Positions 41,902 to 51,240 of a DNA stretch of 64,000 bases are shown here, piece by piece (the first letter of the stretch is position 1; each line of letters opens with the position of its first letter). The DNA is from Liquorilactobacillus satsumensis DSM 16230 = JCM 12392 (GTDB lineage Bacteria; Bacillota; Bacilli; Lactobacillales; Lactobacillaceae): positions 48,727-112,726 of the forward strand of contig NZ_AZFQ01000019.1 in assembly GCF_001435195.1 (NCBI RefSeq), written 5' to 3'. Under the pieces are notes generated by a model. The model was not told the DNA's origin and did no database searches. It worked only from the letters and a program-made list of their open reading frames with translations. The position numbers were made by a program, and so were the translations under genes.

Positions 41902-43788
41902 ATGTGTGGTTTTGTAGGGTGTTTAAGTGATGTCGCAAAAGATACCGGAAAAGAATACAATGAAATGATACACTCAATGAATAAAATGGTTGTCCATCGC
42001 GGACCGGATGATGCAGGTTATTTTGAGGATCAAAATATTACAATGGGATTCAGAAGACTCAGCATTATCGATCTTGAAGGGGGACATCAACCTCTTTCTT
42101 ATGATAATGAACGTTACTGGATGACTTTTAATGGAGAAATTTATAACTATATTGAATTACGTGAAGAGTTAAAAAAAGAAGGCTATGGATTTAAGACCGA
42201 CTCTGATTCTGAAGTGATTCTTGCAATGTATGCAAAACATCGCGAGGATTGTGTTAAGTTCTTTCGGGGAATGTTTGCCTTCGTAATTTGGGATAAGCAG
42301 GAACAGGTTTTGTTTGCGGCCCGTGATCATTTTGGAATCAAACCTTTCTATTATGCTATGGTAGATCATGATTTTTATTACGGTTCTGAGAGCAAGGCGA
42401 TTTTCAAAGTATTGCAACATAAGACTTTTGATCAAGATGCACTCCAAGACTATATGACTTATCAGTATGTACCTGAACCAGAGTCGCTGGTTAAAGAAAT
42501 TCGGATGCTTGAACCTGGACACTATTTAACCAAAAAATTAGGACAGCAACCAGAGATTAAGCGGTATTATTATGCTCAATTTAAGCCGGTTATTCGTCCC
42601 GAAAATGAGTATATTAAGAAAGTACGCGCTATTTTATTCGATTCAGTTGAAAAGCATATGCGAGCAGATGTTCCAGTAGGTTCCTTTCTTTCTGGTGGGA
42701 TTGATTCTTCAATCATCGTAGCAATTGCCAAACAGTTCAATCAGCAAATTGAAACTGTTTCTGTTGGCTTTCAACGCGAAGGTTATAGTGAACTGGATGT
42801 TGCCCAAGAAACAGCTGAAAAATTAGGGGTTAAGAACTACAGTTCAATTATTACCCCTGAGGAATTTATGCAAGCTTTCCCACATTTTGTGTGGAATATG
42901 GATGACCCCTTAGCTGATCCGGCTGCAGTGCCGCAGTATTTTGTTGCTAAAGAGGCGCGTAAGCACGTGAAGGTGGCTTTGACTGGAGAAGGCGCTGATG
43001 AGCTTTTCGGTGGTTATACGATTTACAATGAGCCTAATTCATTACGGCCTTTTAATTATACGAAACCGCTCAATGGAGTTTTGCATAAAATTGCAGAAAT
43101 GATTCCAGAAGGTGTTAAAGGAAGAAGCTTTCTGCTGCGCGGCACAACCCCACTTGAAAAGCGTTATGTTGGGAATGCCTTTATTTTCAATGAAGCTGAA
43201 AAACATCAATTCATCAAGAATTATGATAATGCTCATCCATTACAGTCAATTACGCACCCTTTTTATCAGGATGCGCTTGACTATGATCCAATTAGCCGGA
43301 TGCAATTTATTGATGTGCATACATGGTTGAATGGCGATTTACTGCACAATGCAGATCGGACTACACTTGCACACAGTTTAGAGTTGCGGACTCCGTTTTT
43401 GGATAAAGAAGTGTTTGCAGTTGCAAGTGAAATTCCTGCTAATCTGCGAATTGCGCATGGCACAACTAAGTATGTTTTACGTAAAGCAGCTGAAGGAGTT
43501 GTGCCTGAACATGTGCTAAATCGTAAAAAATTAGGTTTCCCAGTCCCGATTCGCTTCTGGTTGCGTGACGAAATGTATGATTGGGCGCGCAATATTATCG
43601 AGTCATCACAGACTGAACAATTTTTTGACAAAAATTACTTCTTGCAGCTTTTGGAAGATCATCGGCTGCAAAAAAGAGATAACTCACGTAAATTATGGAC
43701 AATTTTAACGTTTATGATGTGGCATAAAATTTACATTGAAGCGCCAACGCTGATGGATTCAGCTGAGGCAGCTCGGTTAGACAGTTAA
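41902..43788 (+). CDS. asnB: Asparagine synthase (glutamine-hydrolysing)
   Basis: A 628-aa enzyme making asparagine from aspartate, glutamine and ATP. The protein must start at ATG 41902 because Cys2 (MCGFVGCLSD) is the glutaminase nucleophile; the open frame begins earlier, but AGAGGTG lies 7 bases upstream of this ATG. The N-terminal Ntn glutaminase domain (about 1-210) has HRGPDDAG and FNGEIYNY. The synthetase domain has the P-loop SFLSGGIDSSIIV near residue 260 and LTGEGADELFGGY near 360. It is followed by lysC, so the pair draws on aspartate. Confidence 0.95.
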   Translation: MCGFVGCLSDVAKDTGKEYNEMIHSMNKMVVHRGPDDAGYFEDQNITMGFRRLSIIDLEGGHQPLSYDNERYWMTFNGEIYNYIELREELKKEGYGFKTDSDSEVILAMYAKHREDCVKFFRGMFAFVIWDKQEQVLFAARDHFGIKPFYYAMVDHDFYYGSESKAIFKVLQHKTFDQDALQDYMTYQYVPEPESLVKEIRMLEPGHYLTKKLGQQPEIKRYYYAQFKPVIRPENEYIKKVRAILFDSVEKHMRADVPVGSFLSGGIDSSIIVAIAKQFNQQIETVSVGFQREGYSELDVAQETAEKLGVKNYSSIITPEEFMQAFPHFVWNMDDPLADPAAVPQYFVAKEARKHVKVALTGEGADELFGGYTIYNEPNSLRPFNYTKPLNGVLHKIAEMIPEGVKGRSFLLRGTTPLEKRYVGNAFIFNEAEKHQFIKNYDNAHPLQSITHPFYQDALDYDPISRMQFIDVHTWLNGDLLHNADRTTLAHSLELRTPFLDKEVFAVASEIPANLRIAHGTTKYVLRKAAEGVVPEHVLNRKKLGFPVPIRFWLRDEMYDWARNIIESSQTEQFFDKNYFLQLLEDHRLQKRDNSRKLWTILTFMMWHKIYIEAPTLMDSAEAARLDS

Positions 43789-43811
43789 TAATAGGGAATG
43801 AGGGATTGTCA

Positions 43812-45011
43812 GTGGAAATAATGGTTCAAAAGTTTGGCGGAACTTCCGTCCAAGATGATGCGGCACGGCATAAGGCACTCGAACATGTGCGCTATGCAGT
43901 ATCCAAAGGATATAAAGTTGTGGTGGTGGTCTCAGCGATTGGGCGCAAAGGTGCACCATATGCCACTGATTCCTTATTGAACTTAGTTAAAGGCGAGCAG
44001 ACTAAGCTTTCTCATCGCGAACTTGATATGCTTGTTTCTGTGGGAGAAATTATATCAACAGCTGTCTTTACAGAGCTTTTAAAAGAAAATGGATTGGCTG
44101 CGACTGCGATGACTGGTGCAGATGCTGGTTTTCGAACTGATAATGAGTATCAAAATGCTAAAGTACTTGATGTTAAAACTGAAGGAATTATCAAAGCCTT
44201 TTCGCAAAAAGATGTAGTCGTTGTCGCCGGTTTTCAGGGATTATCACGTGAAGGTCATCTGGCGACGCTAGGACGTGGTGGAAGTGATACTTCAGCTGCC
44301 TTGTTAGGCGCTGCGTTATCTGCTAAAAGGGTCGATATTTTTACAGATGTTTCGGGGATGATGACAGGAGATCCGCGAATAGTTAAAAAAGCGCGCTTTT
44401 TAAAAAATGTCAGTTATGAGGAAGTTGCTAACATGGCACATGAAGGCGCAAAGGTTGTTCATCCTCGTGCCGTAGAGATTGCACAGCAAGCACATGTGCC
44501 TTTAAGAATCAGATCAACATGGGATAGTGTTTCTGAAATGGGAACACTGATCTCAGATCGTGACTTGTCAATTCAGGATTACCGGAGTGTCACTGGAATT
44601 GCTCATCAAGTCGGGTTAACTCAATTCAGTGTTTCGACTGCTGCCTATCCTGCTGATAAGATTTTCAACTTGTTAGCAGCTAATCATTTAAGTGTTGATT
44701 TTATTAATATTCTTCCCGAAAAGGTTGTCTTTAATTTAAATCATGTACAAACTTTAGTTGCACAAGAGCTGTTGGCTAAAGCAAAAATCACAGCTGAAGT
44801 CATCAATGACTGTGCTAAGGTTTCAATTGTCGGTGCAGGTATTATGGGCACTCCAGGAATTACCGCCAAAATTGTGGCAACTTTAGTGAAAAATAAAATT
44901 GAAATTCTGCAGACAACAGATAGTTATACGACAATTTGGGTTTTAGTTAAACAAAGTGATCTGAATGTTGCGGTAAATGCGCTTCATGATACTTTCTTGT
45001 TGAATGTCTAA
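43812..45011 (+). CDS. lysC: Aspartate kinase
   Basis: A 399-aa enzyme that phosphorylates aspartate, the first step towards DAP, lysine, methionine and threonine. VQKFGGTSVQDDAARHKAL at the start, GRGGSDTSAALLG near 160 and FTDVSGMMTGDPRIVKKA near 178-196 are the kinase signatures. Two C-terminal ACT domains (about 260-399) carry allosteric control. TTG 43806, GTG 43812 and ATG 43821 are in frame; GTG 43812 lies 7 bases from GAGGG and gives MEIMVQKFGG. A DAP supply fits with the DNPR-type MurE encoded downstream. Confidence 0.93.
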   Translation: MEIMVQKFGGTSVQDDAARHKALEHVRYAVSKGYKVVVVVSAIGRKGAPYATDSLLNLVKGEQTKLSHRELDMLVSVGEIISTAVFTELLKENGLAATAMTGADAGFRTDNEYQNAKVLDVKTEGIIKAFSQKDVVVVAGFQGLSREGHLATLGRGGSDTSAALLGAALSAKRVDIFTDVSGMMTGDPRIVKKARFLKNVSYEEVANMAHEGAKVVHPRAVEIAQQAHVPLRIRSTWDSVSEMGTLISDRDLSIQDYRSVTGIAHQVGLTQFSVSTAAYPADKIFNLLAANHLSVDFINILPEKVVFNLNHVQTLVAQELLAKAKITAEVINDCAKVSIVGAGIMGTPGITAKIVATLVKNKIEILQTTDSYTTIWVLVKQSDLNVAVNALHDTFLLNV

Positions 45012-45022
45012 GGATGATTGAG

Positions 45023-45376
45023 ATGTTTCAGTGGTATTGGCAATTAGTTTATTTATGCTTACTCTGGTTAATTTTTAAATTTTGGAAAAAAATGAAGTTG
45101 CGTCCTCGAATTTTTTCTGGGCGGATTAAACCCTTTGATGTTTTGGCGTTCTTTGTACTTTTAGGGATTCATCAACTTTCAAGCGCACGGTTTCAGATTT
45201 CATTGCTGCCTTTTATTTTTCTGGGAATGGCAGTTTTAGGAATTGCAATGAGTCTCGGATATGCACTTGTAGAAAGACAACTTGTTTATCGGACGTTTAT
45301 ACTGCGTTATTGGCGTTTTTTTGACATTGTCATTTATGGGGCTTATGGGGTGCTTTTGATTTTACAATTTCTTTAA
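45023..45376 (+). CDS. DUF3397 family membrane protein
   Basis: A 117-aa protein with about four membrane helices (MFQWYWQLVYLCLLWLIF, DVLAFFVLLGIHQL, LLPFIFLGMAVLGIAMSLGY, IVIYGAYGVLLILQF). It resembles the DUF3397 proteins encoded just upstream of mraZ in lactobacilli; no function is known. ATG 45014 is also in frame, but AAGGA overlapping the lysC stop is 8 bases from ATG 45023. After it comes a 410-bp gap with repeat copy B and the mraZ regulatory region. Confidence 0.8.
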   Translation: MFQWYWQLVYLCLLWLIFKFWKKMKLRPRIFSGRIKPFDVLAFFVLLGIHQLSSARFQISLLPFIFLGMAVLGIAMSLGYALVERQLVYRTFILRYWRFFDIVIYGAYGVLLILQFL

Positions 45377-45448
45377 AAGGCTACTTTGTAGTTGGGTGTC
45401 TGGTCTTGGAATTTGTTGAAAAGAATAGTAATAATTTAATGAAATAGG

Positions 45449-45624
45449 AGAGTGTGACATAAGTCGGGAAAATTTGAGTGCTAACTCGAAATTGCGAACA
45501 TCGTGAGTACTTTGCTATGAGTAATTCGAAGTTAGACGGAGAATTTTGACTTATGGAACACGTTTATCCGGCAATAAAAAAGAGACTGTGACAAAATTTA
45601 ACTTTTGTCACAGCCTCTTTTTTT
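45449..45624 (+). repeat. Dispersed structured repeat, copy B, with terminator
   Basis: Bases 45449-45571 are identical to copy A (41358-41480), in the same orientation about 4.1 kb away. The core 45452-45561 has the same complementary ends and inner arms. After GCAATAAAAA the terminator arms at 45581-45596 and 45603-45618 pair with one mismatch and end in seven T residues. It is placed 3' of the DUF3397 gene, before the dcw cluster. Confidence 0.85.
45581..45624 (+). terminator. Terminator of repeat copy B / lysC operon
   Basis: AGAGACTGTGACAAAA pairs with TTTTGTCACAGCCTCT (one A-C mismatch) across TTTAAC, followed by a T-run (45618-45624). It isolates the asnB-lysC segment from mraZ. Confidence 0.85.
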
Positions 45625-45701
45625 GTGTGCTTGAATTTTCAATAACTTGAAAGCGCATTATGCAATTTTTGAACGTTGTGCTGGCTTCAATTTATTTCAA
45701 A

Positions 45702-45752
45702 GTGGTTAAAAGTGGTAAATTTGTGGTTTAAAGTGGGGGAATGTGGTAATAT
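45702..45752 (+). promoter_or_regulatory. MraZ operator (five phased GTGG repeats) and mraZ promoter
   Basis: GTGG occurs at 45702, 45712, 45723, 45733 and 45743, three of them within AAAGTGG or AAGTGG, spaced 10, 11, 10 and 10 bp, thus on one face of the helix. TAATAT (45747-45752) is a plausible -10 box, with a poor -35 region inside the repeats. MraZ is known to bind spaced TGGG- or AAAGTG-type repeats upstream of its own gene. Confidence 0.75.
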
Positions 45753-45786
45753 CAGTTTAAGGTAGTGTCAAAGGAGGTGTCTTTTG

Positions 45787-46218
45787 ATGTTTATGGGAGA
45801 GTTTCGTCATACGATCGACGAAAAGGGTCGCCTAATCATTCCCGCCAAATTCCGTGAGGACCTTGGTGAAAAATTTGTGATCACACGGGGAATGGATGGC
45901 TGTTTATTTGGTTATCCTCAAAACGAGTGGGACAAATTGGAACAAAAGCTGCAAAAACTCCCATTAACTAAAAAAGACGCACGTGCCTTTGTGAGGTTCT
46001 TTTATTCCGCCGCAACCGAGTGTGAATTCGATAAGCAAGGGCGAATCAGTGTTCCTAAGCCCTTACGCGAGCATGCTGCACTCGATAAAAAATGTGTGGT
46101 GGTCGGGGTTTCAAATCGTTTTGAAATTTGGGCTCAAACACGCTGGGATGACTTTTCAACTGAAGCAGAGGGCAACTTTGATGAAATTGCCGAAAATATG
46201 ATTGATTTCGGGCTTTAG
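45787..46218 (+). CDS. mraZ: Transcriptional regulator MraZ
   Basis: A 143-aa double AbrB-like (SpoVT) domain protein: [20 protein letters not shown] and the second repeat [19 protein letters not shown]. MraZ forms rings and regulates the division and cell-wall cluster through upstream repeats, which are visible here. ATG 45787 is 9 bases after AGGAGG; a TTG one codon earlier is in frame. First gene of the dcw cluster. Confidence 0.95.
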   Translation: MFMGEFRHTIDEKGRLIIPAKFREDLGEKFVITRGMDGCLFGYPQNEWDKLEQKLQKLPLTKKDARAFVRFFYSAATECEFDKQGRISVPKPLREHAALDKKCVVVGVSNRFEIWAQTRWDDFSTEAEGNFDEIAENMIDFGL

Positions 46219-46235
46219 GTCTAGAGGGGGTTACT

Positions 46236-47183
46236 TTGGAAGAATTTAAACATACAACTGTTCTATTACATGAAGCAATTGCAGGTTTGAATGTTAAGGC
46301 GACAGGAATTTATGTTGACTGCACACTTGGTGCTGGAGGACATACTAGTTTATTGCTGCAGGGGTTATCGACCGGGCATCTTTATTCCTTTGACCAAGAT
46401 CAAACAGCGATTACATATAATTTAGAGCGGTTTAAAGACAGCACTGCTGCAAAAAAAGTAACCTTTATCAAAGCCAATTTTCGTGAGCTTCAGCTGAAAT
46501 TACAAGAAAACGGAGTGAATCAGGTTGATGGGATCGTCTATGATTTGGGAGTTTCTTCTCCTCAATTTGACGATGCCGAACGCGGATTTAGTTATCGTTA
46601 CGATGCGCCGCTTGATATGCGGATGGACCAAAGCCAGCAACTGACAGCGCGGGTAATTGTGAATGAGTGGCCTTACGCAGACCTTGTGCGGATTTTCTTT
46701 CGGTATGGCGAAGAAAAATACGCTAAATCAATTGCACGTTTGATTGAAAAAAGACGTCTTACCCAAGAGATTGTGACAACCGGTGAACTGGTTACACTGA
46801 TTAAAGAAGCAATTCCGGCACGTGCTCGCCGAACTGGAGGGCATCCTGCCAAACGAGTTTTTCAGGCAATCAGAATAGCTGTTAACGATGAATTAGGTGC
46901 ACTAGAAGCATCGCTGGAACAAGCACTTGAGTTGCTGCAGGTAGGTGGACGGATTAGTGTCATCACCTTTCAGTCACTTGAAGATCGGTTGGTTAAAAGT
47001 CTTTTTAGGGAAAAAAGTTCGCTTCCTGAACTTCCGCCTGGGTTACCGGTAATTCCAACAGAGTATCAACCGAAGTATCGACTCGTGACGCATAAGCCGA
47101 TCGTCCCTTCTGAAAGGGAATTGCTTGAAAATCATCGGGCACATTCTGCCAAACTAAGGATTATCGAGCGAATTAAAGAATAA
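46236..47183 (+). CDS. rsmH: 16S rRNA (cytosine-1402-N4)-methyltransferase
   Basis: A 315-aa SAM methyltransferase (MraW). [30 protein letters not shown] near residues 30-45, [23 protein letters not shown] near 100 and [20 protein letters not shown] near 205 are signatures. The start is TTG 46236 preceded by AGAGGGGG. It follows mraZ by 17 bp. Confidence 0.95.
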   Translation: MEEFKHTTVLLHEAIAGLNVKATGIYVDCTLGAGGHTSLLLQGLSTGHLYSFDQDQTAITYNLERFKDSTAAKKVTFIKANFRELQLKLQENGVNQVDGIVYDLGVSSPQFDDAERGFSYRYDAPLDMRMDQSQQLTARVIVNEWPYADLVRIFFRYGEEKYAKSIARLIEKRRLTQEIVTTGELVTLIKEAIPARARRTGGHPAKRVFQAIRIAVNDELGALEASLEQALELLQVGGRISVITFQSLEDRLVKSLFREKSSLPELPPGLPVIPTEYQPKYRLVTHKPIVPSERELLENHRAHSAKLRIIERIKE

Positions 47184-47214
47184 TTTAATAATTTAGATCG
47201 AAGGATGTGATAGA

Positions 47215-47586
47215 ATGGCACAGAACACCGCAAGACAAATTAAAGTTCAACCACAAATTGAACATGAACCTAGAACATTACATACAAAAGAAGTTAAAAC
47301 TTATTCTAAGAGAGTTCCGTTGTCACGTTTGGAAGTTTTTGGGGTTGTAATTGCAGGTCTGATGGTCATGGTGTTGATGATTACTGTGATCTCTGCTAAA
47401 ATCACACTTTCAAAGGCACAGTATAATTTACAGCAGGTTAATCAGGGCATTGTCAGTCTGCAAAATAAAAACGTTGATACGAAGCAGGAGATCAGTGAAC
47501 TATCAAGCCGGAGTAGGTTGACACAGATTGCTCAGAACCTGGGCCTGAAGATGAATAATCAGAATATAAGGAATGTTTCAAAATGA
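47215..47586 (+). CDS. ftsL: Cell division protein FtsL
   Basis: A 123-aa bitopic membrane protein: a basic cytoplasmic N-terminus of about 50 aa, one membrane helix near 44-63 (LEVFGVVIAGLMVMVLMITV) and an extracellular coiled coil (LQQVNQGIVSLQNKNVDTKQ). FtsL joins DivIB and DivIC in the septal complex. Its identity rests on topology and on position between rsmH and pbpB. It overlaps pbpB by 4 bases (ATGA). Confidence 0.9.
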   Translation: MAQNTARQIKVQPQIEHEPRTLHTKEVKTYSKRVPLSRLEVFGVVIAGLMVMVLMITVISAKITLSKAQYNLQQVNQGIVSLQNKNVDTKQEISELSSRSRLTQIAQNLGLKMNNQNIRNVSK

Positions 47587-49736
47587 GCAAGCAGAGTAAG
47601 CGGCAGATAGATAGACGAATACAGCAAAAAAACAGAAAATTGTATGGACGTGGAATTTTCTTTATCGTTGCGCTGCTATTCGCACTATTTATCGGTCGCT
47701 TTTTTTATATTGCAGTCTTTAAAACTGCAAATGGTGTTGATCTTCCTAAAAGGGTTGCTCAGCTTTATGCAAGCAAGACTGAGGTTAAAGCTCAACGAGG
47801 CACAATCTATGATGCAAATAACCAACCAATTGCAGAAGATACCTCGACGTATTCGATTTATATCGTCTTGTCTAAATCAGCAGTTGCTTTTGGGAAACGA
47901 CAGTATTTGGCTGAAAGTGAAAAGACAAAAGCGGCTAAAATCTTAAGTCAAAATCTAACGATCAGTTATGATCAGGTACTTAAAATTTTGAATCCCAGCG
48001 ACAAGGAAACTTATCAAGTTGAGCTGGGAACGGCTGGAAAGAATATTTCACTTGAAACTAAAAAGAAAATTGAAGCGGCTAATTTACCGGGAATTAATTT
48101 TAAAGAGTCGCAGGCACGTCTTTATCCTAATGGAATTTTTGCTTCACATCTGATCGGGCTTGCTGAAAATGAGTCGAATAAGATGGTGGGAGTCATGGGG
48201 CTTGAAAAAATCTTTAATAAGCAGCTAGCTGGAGTCAACGGAGTCCGCAGTTTTGAAAAGGATGTTCGTGGAACCCCAATTCCGGGATCGAAAGTCAAAA
48301 CTCGCAAAGCCAAGGATGGAGATAATGTTTACACGACCTTGGATTCACGGTTGCAGACTTATCTAGAAACTTTAATGACTCAAGCCCAGGAAAAATATCA
48401 TCCGCAATCCATGAGTGCTGTGTTAATGGATCCAAAAACAGGAGAGATTAAAGCGGCAACACAACGGCCAACCTTTAATGCGCAAACCAAGGATGGATTG
48501 AATCAAATGTGGCGCAATATCTTGGTGGAAGATGGTTTTGAACCTGGTTCTACCATGAAAGTCTTAACGATGTCGGCGGCAATTGATAGTGGGATATATA
48601 ATCAAAACAGCACTTTCAAGTCAGGAACTTATAAAATCGATGGTAAAACGGTGGATGATTGGAACACTAATGGTTGGGGCAACATTACTTACCGTGATGC
48701 TTTTATTCGTTCTTCGAATGTCGGTATGGCGCATTTGGAACAACAAATGGGAGCAAAACGCTGGTTGAACTATATTCACCGCTTTGGCCTGTTACGTTCG
48801 ACTTCCTCAGGTTTATTGAATGAAACTAAAGGAAGTATTGAATATAAATATCCGATTGAGCAGGCGAATACTGCTTACGGACAAGGCATCAATGTTTCAG
48901 TTTTACAAATGATGCAGGCTTTTTCGGCAGTTGCTAATGATGGTAAAATGGTTAAGCCGCGGATCGTCAGCAAAGTGGTCAATCCAAATACAGGCAAAAC
49001 GGTTTATCAAACAAAAACAAAGGTTGTTGGACAGCCAATCAAGAAATCAACTTCAAAAAAAGTGTTGAGTATGATGCAAGATGTTGTCTATAATCAAAAT
49101 GGAACTGGATCTGCATTTAAGATTGATGGGTATCGGATTGCTGCTAAAACTGGGACGGGACAAATTGGCAATAGCTCGGGCACCGGTTATTTGACGGGTG
49201 AGACCAACTATACTTTTTCGGTAGTTGGAGTTGCACCTGCAGATAATCCGCAATATATCTTGTACTTAGTAATGAAACAGCCAAAAACATTTGCAAATGG
49301 AACTTCTGGAGAGATGCTGGCGTCTGTGTTCAATCCTTTGCTGAAAAGGGCACTTGATGAAAAGCAGGAATCCAGTACAACTTCAAGCACGCAAGTTACA
49401 ATTCAAAATGAAGTCGGTCAAACAGCCGCAACGGTTCGCCAGCAGTTGAGTAATAGTGGACTATTAGTTGTAGAGGTAGGGAACGGCAAAAAGGTTTTGG
49501 CGCAGTCTGAAAATGCAGGAAGTGTGAAGCTTTCAGGTGAGCGAATCATTTTGTTGACTGGTGGTGAAAAAGTTATGCCGGATCTTTCAGGCTGGTCACG
49601 CAGCGATGTTGCCAAGTTAGGAAAACTTCTTGGAATCGAATTTGATTTTTCAGGTTCCGGATACGTCAGTTCACAAAGTGTGGCAGCTAATAAATCTTTG
49701 ACAGGTGTTAGCAAAGTTTCAGTTCAATTAAAGTAG
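47583..49736 (+). CDS. pbpB: Septal class B penicillin-binding protein with PASTA domains (PBP2X/PBP2B)
   Basis: A 717-aa septal transpeptidase. It has one N-terminal membrane helix (about 20-42), a dimerisation domain with AQRGTIYDANNQPIAED, and a transpeptidase domain with STMK at about 323, SSN at about 377 and KTG at about 522. Two C-terminal PASTA-like repeats follow (about 600-660 and 661-717: NEVGQTAATVRQQLSNSGL, MPDLSGWSRSDVAKLGKLLG), as in PBP2X. It works with FtsW at the septum. It lies within the dcw cluster after ftsL. Confidence 0.95.
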   Translation: MSKQSKRQIDRRIQQKNRKLYGRGIFFIVALLFALFIGRFFYIAVFKTANGVDLPKRVAQLYASKTEVKAQRGTIYDANNQPIAEDTSTYSIYIVLSKSAVAFGKRQYLAESEKTKAAKILSQNLTISYDQVLKILNPSDKETYQVELGTAGKNISLETKKKIEAANLPGINFKESQARLYPNGIFASHLIGLAENESNKMVGVMGLEKIFNKQLAGVNGVRSFEKDVRGTPIPGSKVKTRKAKDGDNVYTTLDSRLQTYLETLMTQAQEKYHPQSMSAVLMDPKTGEIKAATQRPTFNAQTKDGLNQMWRNILVEDGFEPGSTMKVLTMSAAIDSGIYNQNSTFKSGTYKIDGKTVDDWNTNGWGNITYRDAFIRSSNVGMAHLEQQMGAKRWLNYIHRFGLLRSTSSGLLNETKGSIEYKYPIEQANTAYGQGINVSVLQMMQAFSAVANDGKMVKPRIVSKVVNPNTGKTVYQTKTKVVGQPIKKSTSKKVLSMMQDVVYNQNGTGSAFKIDGYRIAAKTGTGQIGNSSGTGYLTGETNYTFSVVGVAPADNPQYILYLVMKQPKTFANGTSGEMLASVFNPLLKRALDEKQESSTTSSTQVTIQNEVGQTAATVRQQLSNSGLLVVEVGNGKKVLAQSENAGSVKLSGERIILLTGGEKVMPDLSGWSRSDVAKLGKLLGIEFDFSGSGYVSSQSVAANKSLTGVSKVSVQLK

Positions 49737-49752
49737 AATGATGTGGTGAATT

Positions 49753-51240
49753 ATGCAAGCAAGTAAATTAATTAATAGTTTGAAATTTAAGCAAGTGGTT
49801 CCAGGAAGCTATGAAGATTTCAGAGTTTCTTTGCTCACACAAGATACCCGGGAAATTATTGATAACAGCGTTTTTATTGCAATTAAGGGTGCAGTTGTGG
49901 ATGGGCACACATTAGTTAAAACGGCACTAAAAAAAGGTGCAAAAATGATTATTGCACAAGAGCAAGTCGAGACTGGGAGTATTCCAGTTGTATATGTGCA
50001 AGATACTAAACGCGCGATGGCTGTTTTAAGCAGTTATTTTTATGCTGGTTCTAGTCAAGCCTTGCGAGTGGTAGGAGTAACTGGAACGAATGGAAAAACA
50101 ACAGTTACTCATATAGTTGAAGCAATTTTCCGCGCTCACGGAGAAAAAACTGGCTTGATTGGCACAATGTATCGTAAGATTGGGGATGAAATCCTAAAAA
50201 CTAAAAATACTACTCCTGACATTATTACGCTGCAGCGTACCTTGAATAAGATGGTTGAACGTGGTGTTTCAACTGTTTCAATGGAAGTTTCATCAATTGC
50301 GCTTATTCAAGGCAGAGTTTGGGGAATTGATTTTGATGTAGCGGTCTTTACGAACTTAACGCGCGATCATCTTGACTATCATAAGACAATGGCAAATTAT
50401 GCGCATGCCAAGAGTCTGCTGTTCTCACAATTAGGCAATTCCTATGCGCATAATAGTGATGGTAAAATTGCTGTTTTGAATATTGATGATCCGATCGGTA
50501 GACAGTTGGAGCACGATACCGCGGCCCAAATCTTAACCTATGGAATCAAACAAGCGGCGATGATCAGAGCCACTAATATTGAAATTCATAGTCAGGGAAC
50601 AGATTTTGACTTGCAGCTTTTTGAACAAAAGTGGCATCTTAGAGTAAAAATGGTGGGTCTGTTCAATGTGTACAATATTTTGGCTGCTTTTGCAGCGGCC
50701 TATGCTTCTGGTTTGGAGCCAAGCGCGATTATCCAAACATTGGAGGCCTTTCCAGGTGTTAAAGGCAGGCTGCAGTTAATTTCGTCTCCCACCAAAGTGG
50801 CTGCAATTGTTGATTATTCACATACACCGGATGGTTTGCTGAATGCACTTGAAACTATTAACGATTTTGTTAAGGGCAAAGTTTTTTGCGTAGTCGGTTG
50901 TGGCGGTGACCGTGATCACGGCAAACGGCCTAAAATGGCTCAAATTGCTTGCAACTACAGTGACTATCCAATCTTTACTTCTGACAATCCGCGTTCAGAA
51001 GAACCGCAGGCAATTATCAATGACATGCTGCAGGGAGTTCCACAAGGACGCACGGTTGCAACTTTTGTTAACCGTAAAGAAGCAATTCAAGCGGCGATCA
51101 ACCAAGCGTGTCCGGGCGATATTGTATTAATTGCCGGAAAGGGACATGAAGATTATCAGATCATCGGAGCTCATAAATATCATTTTGATGATGTTGAAGA
51201 AGCACAGGCAGCACTTAAAATAAAGGAGCAGGAAAGTTAA
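49753..51240 (+). CDS. murE: UDP-MurNAc-tripeptide synthetase MurE (meso-DAP motif)
   Basis: A 495-aa Mur ligase adding the third residue to the peptidoglycan stem peptide. The ATP loop is [17 protein letters not shown] near 109-125, and TTPDIITLQRTLNKMVERG and EVSSIAL follow. The substrate-specificity motif is DNPR at residues 411-414 (TSDNPRSEEP), the sequence typical of meso-diaminopimelate ligases, whereas lysine-adding enzymes differ here. The position between pbpB and mraY is the Bacillus arrangement; in many lactobacilli murE lies elsewhere. The stop abuts the ATG of mraY. Confidence 0.94.
   Translation: MQASKLINSLKFKQVVPGSYEDFRVSLLTQDTREIIDNSVFIAIKGAVVDGHTLVKTALKKGAKMIIAQEQVETGSIPVVYVQDTKRAMAVLSSYFYAGSSQALRVVGVTGTNGKTTVTHIVEAIFRAHGEKTGLIGTMYRKIGDEILKTKNTTPDIITLQRTLNKMVERGVSTVSMEVSSIALIQGRVWGIDFDVAVFTNLTRDHLDYHKTMANYAHAKSLLFSQLGNSYAHNSDGKIAVLNIDDPIGRQLEHDTAAQILTYGIKQAAMIRATNIEIHSQGTDFDLQLFEQKWHLRVKMVGLFNVYNILAAFAAAYASGLEPSAIIQTLEAFPGVKGRLQLISSPTKVAAIVDYSHTPDGLLNALETINDFVKGKVFCVVGCGGDRDHGKRPKMAQIACNYSDYPIFTSDNPRSEEPQAIINDMLQGVPQGRTVATFVNRKEAIQAAINQACPGDIVLIAGKGHEDYQIIGAHKYHFDDVEEAQAALKIKEQES

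Noticed and set aside
45702..45746. Short regular repeats that might be taken for a CRISPR or tandem repeat
   Set aside because: The shared unit is only 4-7 bases at helical spacing directly upstream of mraZ, which fits an MraZ operator; there are no spacers.
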